The notes: generated by a model not told the origin, from the sequence alone. A DNA stretch of 61,533 nt from JABSOG01 sp041583135 (GCA_041583135.1 JBFHGJ010000024.1:1-61533); one strand, 5' to 3'. Positions 1 to 10,120 are shown, counted from the first letter of the stretch. A program made the numbers and translations.

Positions 1-76
1 AAACGCAATAAGGCGTTTTATCTTGCGCCAAGAGCAGTTAAACTTGGGCGCTCAGTTATGATTCGGTAGTCCATTT

Positions 77-562
77 ATGTCCACACCCTTTTCCTACAGC
101 CATACCTTTGTCTTAGATAGACCCCACTTTAACGAGTGCTTTAAGAACTCGGTAGAAATAGACAACTCTGTCGTTGCCTACAAAAAAGCATTGGTATTTT
201 CGTTGATTGGTGTCGCACTGTTATTGGCAACCGAGGTCAGCGGTTATATCGCGTATTTTTTGATTGGTTTAGGTGTGGTAGAGGCGCTAAGTGTGTTCTA
301 CAGACAGCCTTGGTGGGTCGCTCGGCAAATGCTTAGCCGCGCAGCCAACAGCAAGGTTACCCTGACGATTGACGAAAGCGGCATTCATATCGACTCTTTT
401 TATGTCAAATCGACAATTGCCTGGTCACAGATAGATAAGGTTCAACAAACTCAAGATGGGCTTTTGATATTTCATCAAAACACTAAGAGTTATCTCTCTG
501 GCAACTGTTTGTCACCGCAGGCCAGAGAGTATTTGCTCAATCAGGCGGTCAAGCCTGAGTAA
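77..562 (+). CDS. YcxB-like small membrane protein
   Basis: A 161-residue protein with a short cytoplasmic N-terminus, a hydrophobic hairpin at about residues 38-77 (two closely spaced membrane segments) and a soluble C-terminal beta-rich part that starts around residue 92 (KVTLTIDESGIHI) and runs to the end. The layout of two membrane helices followed by a domain reading 'gi...s..s...W..I..v' is that of YcxB-like proteins, which have no established biochemical role. It stands alone: the gene after it is convergent and only 14 bases away. No clear promoter can be judged because only 76 bases precede it. The family assignment rests on layout and motif feel, so it is moderate. Confidence 0.6.
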   Translation: MSTPFSYSHTFVLDRPHFNECFKNSVEIDNSVVAYKKALVFSLIGVALLLATEVSGYIAYFLIGLGVVEALSVFYRQPWWVARQMLSRAANSKVTLTIDESGIHIDSFYVKSTIAWSQIDKVQQTQDGLLIFHQNTKSYLSGNCLSPQAREYLLNQAVKPE

Positions 563-576
563 AAGCCTGTAATCTA

Positions 577-2445
577 TTATTGGCGATGGCTTTGAATAAA
601 CCTTTCGACATCTTGCTCGACAATTGTCATCGGACGTGCGCCGGGCAATAAAATCAAGTCATGAAAGGCTTTGATATCAAACTTATCACCGAGTTGCGCT
701 TTGGCTTTCGCCCTGAGTTCAACCAGTTTGAGCATCCCTAACTTGTAACCCAATGCCTGCCCCGGCCACGCCATATAACGGTTAATGGCGCTTTCGGCGT
801 CATGCTCGGTGGTGCCGGTGTTTTTATGAAAATAGGCCACCGCTTTTTCTCGGCTCCAGCGCTTGTGATGCAAGCCGGTATCAACCACGAGTCTAGCGGC
901 GCGATAAAGCTCTGCCTGCAAGCGACCCAAATCGCCCCAAGGGTCGTCCTGATACATGTTCATTTCTTTGGCCAATAGTTCAGCGTACAAAGCCCAACCC
1001 TCAACATAGCCGTTAAATTGGCCATTTTGACGCATAATGCCGAGACCTTCTTGCTCCATATTCAAAGCCACCTGAAAATGATGACCCGGCACGGCTTCAT
1101 GGTAGGTCAGTGTTTTTAGCGAATAGCTAGGCTGCGACTTAATGTCATAGAGGTTGATGTAAAACTCACCCGGTCTTGAACCATCTAACGCCGGTGGCGA
1201 ATAGGATCCGCCCGGTGCCCCTAGCTCTCTAACTTTAGGTACGCGTTTCACCACCACTTGTTGTTTCGGCAACGTGTTGAACAACATGGGCGCCTTTTCC
1301 ATGACGGTTTTGGTTTCATCACGTAAAAACTGCAACAGTTTCTCGCGTCCGGCATCGGAGTCTTCATAGATAAATCGCGGGTCGCTGTTCATCGCGATTA
1401 AACGCTCACCGACAGTGCCTTCACTCATGCCGTTGGCTTTTAAGATGGTGTCCATCTCTTTACTAATGCGCGCCACTTCATCGAGTCCAAGCTGGTGGAT
1501 CTCATCGGCACTGAGGGTTGAATCGCCCAAATACAAAATTTCATGTTGATAGAACTCGCTACCACCGGGCACAGCCCAAATACCGTCACCTTCTGGCGCT
1601 TTTTGCTCCAGTGTCGTCATGTATTGGTGCACACTTTGATATCGCGGATAAATCTCTTTGGCGATAATGGCACCGGCTTTTTCGGTGTATTGCTGGATTA
1701 ACTTACCATCAACACCCGATAGCGCTTTAAGGCGCTTAGCCAAAGAGGTTACCAGCGGATGCTCGGCAGCAGGCGATGCGACAAAACCTTCGAGGTATTT
1801 CAGGGTATTGGGGAACAGTTTTTTCGGCAAAATAATGCCCGCCTGTTCATCGGCCTTCACTTTTTCAAGCACCTGATCGATTAAGCCAGCAAAGCCGTTA
1901 AGCCTAGCAATATAATCGTCGGCATCTTTGGTATTGTTTATCCTATGCTGCTCTTGAATGAGGGCAGGGATTTCGATTAATGGCCCTGAGATCTGCGACA
2001 CAATATAAGGCAGGTGGCCTCCCCAGGTATCGATATAACCACCAGTGAATGTCTGTGAGCCAGCATAATATTCATCAATCACCTGATTGATTTGCACATG
2101 AAGTTTGTCGGCATCATTGAGTTTGCTGACATCAATATTGCCAAGTTCCTGCGCTGCTTTGTGCATGGTTTGCTGAACTTGGCGCATACCTTTTGGAGAG
2201 TAATCGGGTAATCGATTGGCAAATTCACCTGCGACCGAGGTATCGAGATTCAATGAGGTCGCCAGTGCCGGCTCTAGTTTCATAAAATCACTGGTATGGC
2301 GCGCAATCATTTGGTCGATTTGGGCACGAGTGATAACCGCTGGCGCCACCGTTGCCTCAGCTTGCGTTGAGGTTTGCCCGGTTTCGCCACCACAGCCGGT
2401 GATAGCAGCGCAAACAAGGGCTGCAATGAGTGTTTTTTTCATCAT
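577..2445 (-). CDS. DUF885 family lipoprotein, putative zinc peptidase
   Basis: A 622-residue protein with a lipoprotein signal: a basic start, a hydrophobic stretch and the lipobox ITGC with Cys18, so it should be anchored in the envelope. The body is the DUF885 family. The key motif HEAVPGHH lies at about residues 450-457, followed by the conserved GYVEGWALYAELLAKE segment around 480-495, where the Glu is a likely further metal ligand. The family is thought to hold metal-dependent peptidases, but substrates are not established. Length is typical for the family (about 600). It is a single gene between two plus-strand neighbours, convergent with the preceding one. Confidence 0.85.
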   Translation of the reverse strand: MMKKTLIAALVCAAITGCGGETGQTSTQAEATVAPAVITRAQIDQMIARHTSDFMKLEPALATSLNLDTSVAGEFANRLPDYSPKGMRQVQQTMHKAAQELGNIDVSKLNDADKLHVQINQVIDEYYAGSQTFTGGYIDTWGGHLPYIVSQISGPLIEIPALIQEQHRINNTKDADDYIARLNGFAGLIDQVLEKVKADEQAGIILPKKLFPNTLKYLEGFVASPAAEHPLVTSLAKRLKALSGVDGKLIQQYTEKAGAIIAKEIYPRYQSVHQYMTTLEQKAPEGDGIWAVPGGSEFYQHEILYLGDSTLSADEIHQLGLDEVARISKEMDTILKANGMSEGTVGERLIAMNSDPRFIYEDSDAGREKLLQFLRDETKTVMEKAPMLFNTLPKQQVVVKRVPKVRELGAPGGSYSPPALDGSRPGEFYINLYDIKSQPSYSLKTLTYHEAVPGHHFQVALNMEQEGLGIMRQNGQFNGYVEGWALYAELLAKEMNMYQDDPWGDLGRLQAELYRAARLVVDTGLHHKRWSREKAVAYFHKNTGTTEHDAESAINRYMAWPGQALGYKLGMLKLVELRAKAKAQLGDKFDIKAFHDLILLPGARPMTIVEQDVERFIQSHRQ

Positions 2446-2602
2446 TACCGATACATTTCCTTAAGATTGAATAGCCTTTGGCTCATCATAACCAATCATT
2501 GTGGACAATAGTAGGTTCAGTTGCACGCAATATTTGATAACCGAGTCATAGACAGCAGCCTATGGTATGCTCAGACGACCAATAACCATGATACCGTCCC
2601 TT

Positions 2603-3766
2603 ATGAAAAAACGTTTATCTCTCGCTTTACTTGCCTGCATCGTCAGTTACGTCAGTTTGGCCGATGTTGAAGTCAGTGAAAAAGACCAGGTAGTGGCAGA
2701 GGTCTCATTACTTGAAGGCCCCCATGTCATTTATCAACAAGACAAAACTTTAGTACTAAACGGCAAGCCGAAGAATGGCCAAATGGTACTGGAAACAACC
2801 AGTCACAGCCAACTGACTCAGGTAAAGGTGTACAAAGGTGGCGAAAAACCAGTGACATTCACGGTGCCACTTAAACAGCAGATCGCAAACGCAGCGGTAA
2901 CTTCCCCAGCTCCAGATAAAATATTTGCGATGTCTGATGTCGAAGGCAATTTCAATACGGTAACCCACATGTTTAAGACTCATGGGGTTATCGATAATGA
3001 CCTGAACTGGCACTTTGGCAAAAACCAATTGGTTATCATCGGCGATGTATTTGACCGCGGTAATCATGTTACCGAATTATTGTGGCTGCTCTATCGCCTA
3101 GAGACTCAAGCCAAAGCGCAAGGCGGCGCAGTGCATATGGTTATCGGCAATCATGAAATGATGAATCTACAAAACGATTTGCGTTATGTCGAACCTAAAT
3201 ACACCGCTTTCGCCAAGCTGGTTGCGGCGCAACATCACCTAAGTTATGCCCAACTATTTGATGAACATAGTGAACTGGGCCGCTGGCTGCGCAGTAAAAA
3301 TGCGGTGATAAAAATTGGTGACTACTTGTTTGCCCACGGCGGTATGTCGATAGCAATGCTTGAGCAAAAACTTGCTCTGAGCACCATCAATCAAACCCTA
3401 CGCGGCGCAATAGATAAGCCTAAGACTCAGCGTAATGAATTGGAAAAGCTGCTGTTTGGCCGCAACGGTCCAATGTGGTATCGCGGCTATTTTATGCCGC
3501 TGCCCAATTCGCCAATGATAAATGACCAAGACCTGAGTAAAGTGCTGGCATTTTACAATGCCAAGGCCATCGCCGTTGGCCACACCATTGTTGATAAACC
3601 AATGAGCCGTTATAACGGCAAAGTCATTGCCGTTGATGTTAAGCATCCAGCTGACCACTTGATCACTCAACCCAAACGTATCTCTTACGGCGTGATGATT
3701 GAAGGCGACAAGGTATTTGTGGTCGATGAAGACGGCAATAAGACACCGATTAAGTTGGACAATTGA
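2603..3766 (+). CDS. Secreted calcineurin-like metallophosphoesterase
   Basis: A 387-residue protein. The start at 2603 is preferred over upstream in-frame starts at 2567 and 2588 because it gives a clean signal peptide (MKKRLSLALLACIVSYVSLA). An N-terminal beta-rich region precedes the phosphoesterase domain. Its metal-binding motifs are visible in order: SDVEGNFN (about residue 112), GDVFDRG (about 148), GNHE (about 183), AHGG (about 246) and GHT (about 328). This is the Shewanella-type periplasmic phosphoesterase of the Ser/Thr phosphatase-like superfamily (PF00149); the substrate cannot be read from sequence. It is monocistronic, with no gene closely behind it on the same strand. Confidence 0.85.
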   Translation: MKKRLSLALLACIVSYVSLADVEVSEKDQVVAEVSLLEGPHVIYQQDKTLVLNGKPKNGQMVLETTSHSQLTQVKVYKGGEKPVTFTVPLKQQIANAAVTSPAPDKIFAMSDVEGNFNTVTHMFKTHGVIDNDLNWHFGKNQLVIIGDVFDRGNHVTELLWLLYRLETQAKAQGGAVHMVIGNHEMMNLQNDLRYVEPKYTAFAKLVAAQHHLSYAQLFDEHSELGRWLRSKNAVIKIGDYLFAHGGMSIAMLEQKLALSTINQTLRGAIDKPKTQRNELEKLLFGRNGPMWYRGYFMPLPNSPMINDQDLSKVLAFYNAKAIAVGHTIVDKPMSRYNGKVIAVDVKHPADHLITQPKRISYGVMIEGDKVFVVDEDGNKTPIKLDN

Positions 3767-3990
3767 TTAGACACTCACTGCTTTTGTGCAGTTACCGTTG
3801 GTTACGATTGCGCAATTTTTGCGCCAAAGCATGATTTGTCTCATCTGTGCAGCTCAATTGTCCCATCTCAACTACCGACTTTTGCTGGTCGCCGCTTAAA
3901 GTGTGCCTCGTCAAACAGCACAGCCTGCCTTGACATAAACACACATATAAACGGCTTGTAAGCCAGTATTTTTATTTAGGAGTTATACCT

Positions 3991-4131
3991 ATGAACGCAT
4001 TAGTTCTTGTTTTCGTTACTGCCATGTCAATGTTCAACCCTACACCTACCAGCGGTAAATCTGGCGATATCGTCGTTAACGGTGGCACCGGCTGTCAGTT
4101 CAGCGATGACAGACCTTGCGAATTGCGTTAA
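3991..4131 (+). CDS. 46-residue putative secreted peptide
   Basis: A short reading frame with a good ribosome binding site (AGGAG, 3979-3983) 7 bases before ATG. The product starts MNALVLVFVTAMSMF, a hydrophobic stretch that could act as a signal or membrane segment. It then has a Gly/Ser/Thr-rich part and a tail with two cysteines (GGTGCQFSDDRPCELR), compatible with a disulfide. A TTGACA hexamer lies at 3930-3935, but no well-spaced -10 box is obvious. The last 4 bases overlap the end of the convergent hybrid sensor gene. I do not recognise the family. The strong Shine-Dalgarno and signal-like N-terminus argue that it is real. Confidence 0.5.
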   Translation: MNALVLVFVTAMSMFNPTPTSGKSGDIVVNGGTGCQFSDDRPCELR

Positions 4132-7100
4132 TCAACCAGCGCCGCTTTTTGTTGCTGCCTATAGTCATTGGGTGAAAGCTCATATTCGGCTTTGAAGCAG
4201 CGAGCAAAATAGGTCGGGGTAGTAAATCCTACTGATTCTGCTATCCCGGCAATCGATTGTTCGGTGTCGGTCAATAGAGATAACGACTGTCTCAGCCTAA
4301 ACTTGCGCAGGTATTCAACAAAGTTATGCTCAAATAGTGCACTGAGTTTTCGATTCAGCTGTCGCTCAGTCATGTACAGTTTCGCCGCGACATCACTGCG
4401 GGTTAACTCACTTTGGCGAAAGCACTCACCGATACACTGCTCAAACTTTTCAATAAATTGTCTGTCTTTATCGGCTATACCGTTTTCTTCGGCCATCGCC
4501 ACTGGTGAATACTTGCCCAAAAGCAAGCCAAATTTGCGTCTGAGCGTCGCCCTGATACGCAACAAGTTATCAACCCTCGCCAACAACTCGCTGTGATTAA
4601 AAGGTTTGACGACATACTCATCAACATGCTTTTGCCAGCCCTTGATGCGACTTTGGCTATCACCTTTGGCGGTGAGTAGAACTATGGGGATATGACAGGT
4701 ATGCTCGTCGTTTTTGAGCATCTCGGCCAACTCAAAACCATCTTTTTTCGGCATCATTACATCGCTGATCACCATATCCGGCATATGCTCTTTGGCCAAT
4801 TCAAAGCCTTGCTCGCCATCTGCGGCACTGATGCAGTGAAACTGCGCTTTAAAGCAATCAAGTAGGTACGCACTCATTTGTGGATTATCTTCCACAATCA
4901 ATACGCTCGGGCGATGGGTATTGGCGACGATTGTCGGCAGATCAGTAGCCGCTATTGGAGGCAGGGCTAGCACTTGTGGCGATGCGGCAGCAATCGCAGC
5001 TGAAGACTCAGACAATGGCAATACCACCTCAAATCGGCAGCCCTTACCCGGAGTGCTGCTCACAGAAACCTGACCGTCATGGGAATCCACCAGCTCTTTC
5101 ACTAAAGCCAGACCGATGCCAACACCGGGAACGCCATGATGGTCGGCTTCGAGGCGCACAAAACGTTTGAACACTTGAGATAAATCATCGCCAGCGATCC
5201 CCGGGCCATTGTCACATACCGTAATGTTAATGGCTTGTGCGGACAATTTGCTGAGGTAAACCTCAATCTTACCAGTCTCCGGGGTGAACTTTATCGCATT
5301 CGATAGCAGGTTGCTCAGTATCTTTTCCAGTGAATCGGGCACCATTTCTACCCTCATGGTATCTTGCTCATCACAGAAGAACTCAAGGCTAAGTTGCTTT
5401 TGCGCCGCCATTGAGTGAAAAGACTCGCAGATAAAACGACAGGTACCGAGCACATCATAATGTTTGCGCTTACTGTGCTGATTGTTTTTCAAGCTGGCCA
5501 GATCCAACAATTGCTCCACCATCACCAGCAAGCGTCGGGCATTGCTCTCAATGAGTTTTACCTGCGCTTTACGCTTGTCAGCGCTCGGCTCGTTCAACAG
5601 TGACGTCAACGGCCCCAGGATTAAGGTTAAAGGGGTGCGAAACTCATGGGAGATATTGGCCAACAGCTGATCTTTGGCATTGGCGATGCTTTTTGCCGTC
5701 GCGCTGTCTTTTAAGGCCAGTTGCTTCTCTTTATCGGCCAGTTTTGAATGTAACTCTGCGGTGCGTTTTTTAAGCTCCAAAGAGTAAATAAACACGATAA
5801 GGGCAATGGTCGCCAACACATATAGACACCAAGCCCACCATGTATTCCACAATGGAGGCAAAACCGTCAGTGTTAGCGCTTGGCTAGGCCCCCAAGCCGT
5901 ATCCGGCAGCCGCGCACGCACATTCAAGACGTACTGACCGGCTGGTAAATTTGAGTAGGTCGCAAAGCGCATTTTGCCATCGGTTTGCAGCCACTGTTCA
6001 TCCCAACCTTTTAGCTGATAGGCATACTCAAGCGCTTGCGGGTAACCGGTGCCAACAGCGGCAAACTGAAAACTGAACAGGTTTTGCCAATGCTCTAAAG
6101 TGATCTCATCGGTGAATAAGATGCTGCGGCTCAGGCCACCCTTACCTACCGGTACCTCACGATTAAATAATAGGAAGTCGGTAAAGCGCACCGATGGAAC
6201 AGATTTGGCTGACACCTCGATTTCAGGCGAAAACCGGTTGTATCCGTTTATTCCACCAAAAAATAGCTCACCGGCGGCATTTTTAAAGGCGCTACGCAAA
6301 TAAAAGCTACTTTGTTGTAAACCGTCTTCAATGTTCAATGACATGACCTCACCACTATTGGGCGAGAAGCGGTCGATCCCGTCGCCTAGGCTCAGCCACA
6401 GTCGATTCTGATGATCAGCCAGCACCGCGACTATCTCATCACTGCGTAATCCATCCTCAATGCCAAAACGTTGAAAAGACTCGGTTGCCTTATCAAAGCG
6501 ATTTAAGCCACCGCCATAAGTCGCTACCCACAACTGCTGTTCATTGTCTTCGGTGATACTGGTAACAAAGTTGCCACTGAGGCTGTTCGGGTTCTCGCGG
6601 TGGTGAAAGAAACGCGTAAATGATCCGGTTGCCGGATCAAAACGCACCAAACCGGTTTTTTGCGTGCCAAGCCATAATACCCCACCAGCATCGCCATAAA
6701 TCTCCATCAGGTTGTCACTAGACAAGCTGTTGTCATTGTTTGGCTGATGAGCAAATCGTTGTACTTGGCCGGTCGTCGGATCTAACCGGTTAAGCCCTCT
6801 AAACCCCGCTATCCAAACCATACCATCAACTCCGATGTGGAGGTCATGCACCGAGTCATGACTGATGCTATTGGTTTGATTTTCTTGGTAATTGTAGTGG
6901 CTAGCACGGTGTGTTGCTTGATTGATATGATTCAACCCACCACCTAAAGTACCGACCCAAATATCGCCATGACGGTCTTCGACAATCGAAGAAATACCAC
7001 CGGAGCTGATGGTCGTCAGATCATCAGCTTGGTGCAGATAATGCTTTACCAGCTCGCCGTTTTTGCCATAGCGATAAACGCCTTTATTTAACGTGCCTAT

Positions 7101-8144
7101 CCAAAGCTGTTCGCGACTATCTTGAAAAATCGCCATGATATGTTTATCGGCAGGCTCACTGTGGCTGTAATAGCCGACCAGCCTAGCCCGTGCGGATAAT
7201 TGCTTCAGTCCGGTGGCAGTACCGAGCCACAAGGTTTTGTTTTCATCACTATCGAGTGACAGTACAAAGTCGTCATTGACATGACTGAGCACCTTCGATT
7301 GCGGATCAAACAGCTTGAGGCCCTTATTTCTGCCACCTAGCCAAATCAACCCTTTGTGATCAATGGCCATTTTGTCGATTTCTGTCACTTTACGAATCTG
7401 CTTTAAACGATCGCCTTGCTCAAGCCGCATCAGCGCGGTGTTGCTGGTCAACCATAACGCTTGCTGTGAATCTAACGCCAATGAATGCATGGCATCGCTC
7501 GTGAGCAGCGTCATTTCGCCTGAACGAATATCTAAACGCTTAAGGCCGCCTTTAGAGGCTATCCACAGCCTGCCCGCTTTGTCAGCCAATAAGTCGTTAA
7601 CCGCATTGGCGCCGACGGTTTCTTTGCCATCTGACACTTGGTAAGGCATCAACTGATCGCTGTCGGGATCTAGCCGGTAAAGCCCTTTGACGGTTCCCAG
7701 CCAAATCGTATCGAATGCGTCTTCGGCAATGGCGTTAATGAACCCGCCGCTGGTCTTTCGCGTTTTATCAGAAAAGGCAATATGGCTAAATTGCTGCTTG
7801 AAGGGATCATACCTATCTAACCCACCACCAAATAAACCAATCCACACCATGCCTTGTTTATCTTGATGGAGACGGTAAACATAGTCATCGGACAGCTCAC
7901 CGGGCTTGTGAACAAAATGCTTCACCTCATAGCCATCCCAACGATAAAGCCCAGATTCTGATGCGATCCAGACAAAGCCCCATTTATCACGTAGCACATC
8001 ATTGGCAACAATGTTGGTCAACTCAGGAATATGAGAAAAATCATTGAAGCGGTAGTCTGCGCTATTGGCCCAAGCGCCGTGATTAACGCTCACAATACCA
8101 GTGACGAGAATGAATAGGATGATTGATTTAAAAAATGTGATCAT
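4128..8144 (-). CDS. Hybrid two-component system: propeller sensor, kinase, receiver, AraC output
   Basis: A 1338-residue one-protein signalling system of the HTCS type. An N-terminal signal or membrane segment (about 5-25) is followed by two-component-regulator propeller repeats to about residue 640 (recurring WIGT/WLGT..GG.LNR.DP units). Next come a Y_Y_Y domain (about 690-755), a membrane helix (about 763-785), a HisKA domain with the phospho-acceptor in SHEFRTPL (His833) and an HATPase domain (N box and GVGIGLALVKELV). A receiver domain (about 1110-1225, DVMMPKKDG) and a C-terminal AraC-type DNA-binding domain (about 1235-1335) complete it. The periplasmic propeller probably senses a ligand, often a glycan breakdown product in Bacteroidetes homologues, and the AraC domain controls transcription. 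No polysaccharide-use genes lie beside it, so its target is unclear. Confidence 0.93.
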   Translation of the reverse strand: MITFFKSIILFILVTGIVSVNHGAWANSADYRFNDFSHIPELTNIVANDVLRDKWGFVWIASESGLYRWDGYEVKHFVHKPGELSDDYVYRLHQDKQGMVWIGLFGGGLDRYDPFKQQFSHIAFSDKTRKTSGGFINAIAEDAFDTIWLGTVKGLYRLDPDSDQLMPYQVSDGKETVGANAVNDLLADKAGRLWIASKGGLKRLDIRSGEMTLLTSDAMHSLALDSQQALWLTSNTALMRLEQGDRLKQIRKVTEIDKMAIDHKGLIWLGGRNKGLKLFDPQSKVLSHVNDDFVLSLDSDENKTLWLGTATGLKQLSARARLVGYYSHSEPADKHIMAIFQDSREQLWIGTLNKGVYRYGKNGELVKHYLHQADDLTTISSGGISSIVEDRHGDIWVGTLGGGLNHINQATHRASHYNYQENQTNSISHDSVHDLHIGVDGMVWIAGFRGLNRLDPTTGQVQRFAHQPNNDNSLSSDNLMEIYGDAGGVLWLGTQKTGLVRFDPATGSFTRFFHHRENPNSLSGNFVTSITEDNEQQLWVATYGGGLNRFDKATESFQRFGIEDGLRSDEIVAVLADHQNRLWLSLGDGIDRFSPNSGEVMSLNIEDGLQQSSFYLRSAFKNAAGELFFGGINGYNRFSPEIEVSAKSVPSVRFTDFLLFNREVPVGKGGLSRSILFTDEITLEHWQNLFSFQFAAVGTGYPQALEYAYQLKGWDEQWLQTDGKMRFATYSNLPAGQYVLNVRARLPDTAWGPSQALTLTVLPPLWNTWWAWCLYVLATIALIVFIYSLELKKRTAELHSKLADKEKQLALKDSATAKSIANAKDQLLANISHEFRTPLTLILGPLTSLLNEPSADKRKAQVKLIESNARRLLVMVEQLLDLASLKNNQHSKRKHYDVLGTCRFICESFHSMAAQKQLSLEFFCDEQDTMRVEMVPDSLEKILSNLLSNAIKFTPETGKIEVYLSKLSAQAINITVCDNGPGIAGDDLSQVFKRFVRLEADHHGVPGVGIGLALVKELVDSHDGQVSVSSTPGKGCRFEVVLPLSESSAAIAAASPQVLALPPIAATDLPTIVANTHRPSVLIVEDNPQMSAYLLDCFKAQFHCISAADGEQGFELAKEHMPDMVISDVMMPKKDGFELAEMLKNDEHTCHIPIVLLTAKGDSQSRIKGWQKHVDEYVVKPFNHSELLARVDNLLRIRATLRRKFGLLLGKYSPVAMAEENGIADKDRQFIEKFEQCIGECFRQSELTRSDVAAKLYMTERQLNRKLSALFEHNFVEYLRKFRLRQSLSLLTDTEQSIAGIAESVGFTTPTYFARCFKAEYELSPNDYRQQQKAALVD

Positions 8145-8472
8145 ACAACTGCGCCATCTTCCTTAGAATAAGTGAATCGCCTGGATCGTAACGTTTAAAG
8201 CCCAACCCCTTGGCTAGCGGATATTTTGGCGCGGATAATAGCAGCAAAAAGGGAAATGTTAAGACAAGTTAAGTTACAGCCCCCAGATTTTCAGACAAAT
8301 GGTCGTCACCTTGGCAATAATGCCTGCTTTTCGCCCACTTATTGAGCATTCTCTAGTGTAAACAGCCACTTACAAAAAGACTCTTTTATTTTCAATTGCC
8401 TATAATACAAGCAAGCCAATATGTTGTACCATAGCCGCCATGGAGCACAATTCAACGTTACAAGGACAATGC
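8145..8472. promoter_or_regulatory. Divergent intergenic region with a TATAAT box
   Basis: 328 bases between the divergent hybrid sensor gene and the acyltransferase gene. A consensus TATAAT lies at 8401-8406 on the plus strand, about 67 bases before the acyltransferase start, but no good -35 hexamer stands at 16-18 bases. AAGGA at 8462-8466 is the ribosome binding site that selects the ATG at 8473. The promoter for the sensor gene must lie in the left part; I see no convincing boxes there. No reading frame is supported in this stretch. Confidence 0.35.
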
Positions 8473-9714
8473 ATGTCAGCCGAACAATCCATTGATCATA
8501 CTATTACCAATTCAATCCAACCCCAGTCACTGGTCGATAACTTGAATTTGTCGCAGCGCTATCACTATATGGACAACCTAAGAGCGTTGGCCATGTTGCT
8601 TGGGATCTTTTTTCACGCCTCGCTTGCCTATAGCCCAATGATGTCTCAATTATGGCTGGCAGCCGACGGACAACATTCTGTGGTGGTGGATTTTGTCGCG
8701 TTTTTTAGCCATCTGTTTCGTATGCCACTGTTTTTTGTCGTCGCCGGTTTTTTTACATTCATGCTGTTTGAAAAACGCGGCATTGGCGCAACCTTAAAAA
8801 ACCGAGGGCTGCGCATTACCCTGCCGTTTGTGATCTTTGTGCCGATGGTTGTCATCGGAGTTATCTCAGTCATACATTGGGCGGTCAATAATGTCGAGCA
8901 GCAACCAGCGATGCTCAAAGTGATAGGCTCAATGATGAATAACCCCGATGCCCCACAGCCGCCATTTAGTACCATGCACCTATGGTTTCTATTCAATTTA
9001 AGTTGGTTTTACTTGATTGCCGCTTTGGTCTATCGCTTCAAGTTACACCAAAGCCGCCCAGTCAAGAAACTGATGCAGCCTCAATGGCTAGTGACCATTT
9101 TGCCGCTGCTGATGGTACCAGCTTTACTCAGCCAAGCTGTACCTCACCCGGCCGCTGAGCGTATTTATCCTGAGCTGTGGTCGTTAGGCTATTACGGCGT
9201 GTTCTTTTTGTTTGGCCTCATGTTATTTCACTATCAGGCGTTGATTGATCAGCTTGCAAAATACGCCACCGCTCTGCTGTTGTTTTCTGTCATTGGCTAT
9301 TGCGTATTTTACTCAACCCTACCGGCGGTAGTCTCACTAGAGGACGCCATGAAATCCATGACTACGGGCATGGAACTTACACCGACCCATGGGCTACAGG
9401 TGATACTTGAATGCTATATCGGCGTGGCCATGACCTTATGGTGCATCGTGATGGGCAAAAAGTGGTTAGACAGCGAATCTAAAACCTTGCGGTATTTCGC
9501 CGACTCATCTTATTGGGTGTATATATTGCACATGCCGCTCGTATTTCTTATTCAATATTTGCTAATCGATATTGATATCAACATGTGGCTTAAGTTCTTA
9601 CTGTGCAGCTTCGGCACTTTAGCCATTGGAATGCTCAGCTACGCACTGCTGGTACGCGCCACGCCAATCGGCACTTTGCTTAATGGTAAACGAAAGCCGA
9701 TGTTTAAAAGCTAG
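8473..9714 (+). CDS. Acyltransferase 3 family membrane protein (OpgC/MdoC-like)
   Basis: A 413-residue integral membrane protein. The start at 8473 is chosen because AAGGA lies 6 bases upstream; an in-frame ATG at 8440 lacks a site. About ten membrane helices are visible. The first holds the family signature MDNLRALAMLLGIFFHASLAY with the conserved Arg and catalytic His, and a later loop carries MHLWFLFNLSWFYL. The sequence is closest in feel to OpgC/MdoC, which succinylates periplasmic glucans, but the acyltransferase 3 family (PF01757) also modifies other glycans. No opgGH genes are adjacent. It transcribes alone and ends at a strong terminator. Confidence 0.85.
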   Translation: MSAEQSIDHTITNSIQPQSLVDNLNLSQRYHYMDNLRALAMLLGIFFHASLAYSPMMSQLWLAADGQHSVVVDFVAFFSHLFRMPLFFVVAGFFTFMLFEKRGIGATLKNRGLRITLPFVIFVPMVVIGVISVIHWAVNNVEQQPAMLKVIGSMMNNPDAPQPPFSTMHLWFLFNLSWFYLIAALVYRFKLHQSRPVKKLMQPQWLVTILPLLMVPALLSQAVPHPAAERIYPELWSLGYYGVFFLFGLMLFHYQALIDQLAKYATALLLFSVIGYCVFYSTLPAVVSLEDAMKSMTTGMELTPTHGLQVILECYIGVAMTLWCIVMGKKWLDSESKTLRYFADSSYWVYILHMPLVFLIQYLLIDIDINMWLKFLLCSFGTLAIGMLSYALLVRATPIGTLLNGKRKPMFKS

Positions 9715-9721
9715 TATTTTG

Positions 9722-9752
9722 CCCGAGCCATCAGTGTGACGGCTCGGGTTTT
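9722..9752 (+). terminator. Rho-independent terminator after the acyltransferase gene
   Basis: Stem CCCGAGCC (9722-9729) and GGCTCGGG (9741-9748) with an 11-base loop that can extend the pairing (TCA/TGA), followed by TTTT. It begins 8 bases after the stop codon and marks the left edge of the AT-rich island. Confidence 0.9.
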
Positions 9753-9838
9753 ATCAACCTTAATAGGCTGTGTTTATAAGGTTTTCGCTGGTATTAGGCT
9801 TTACCAAAAAGGATGAAAGCCTCTTTTGATAACTCACT

Positions 9839-10039
9839 TTAAGATTTGGCAATATCTTTTTCTAATGCGTCCGCAAACTCACGTGAAGAGATTGTGTTGC
9901 CTTCTTCATATGCAGCAATACTCTCTTGCAATGACGCAAACGAGTCATCATCGATGACGTAGACTTGTCCTTTATGTTTAATTTTTTTTGAGTCTGAAAG
10001 GTTGTCGGAAGGTTTTTCTAAAAGAGCGGATGTTGGCAT
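9839..10039 (-). CDS. Small antitoxin-like protein, unrecognised family
   Basis: A 66-residue acidic protein. Its C-terminal half (DDDSFASLQESIAAYEEGNTISSREF, read in two parts, then ADALEKDIAKS) is predicted helical and resembles the toxin-binding tails of small antitoxins that end in a 'REFAEAL'-like helix. The N-terminal part has no recognised DNA-binding fold. It lies 81 bases downstream of a 143-residue unknown gene on the same strand. The two could form a toxin-antitoxin-like pair in toxin-first order, but neither family is recognised and this is inference. Base composition is AT-rich like the neighbouring operon. Confidence 0.5.
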   Translation of the reverse strand: MPTSALLEKPSDNLSDSKKIKHKGQVYVIDDDSFASLQESIAAYEEGNTISSREFADALEKDIAKS

Positions 10040-10120
10040 GACATTACCCGATTAATAATTCACATGGTTAATTATTAATCCAATCTAGAAGAAAGTTCAA
10101 TGTCGTACCGCTAAATAACG

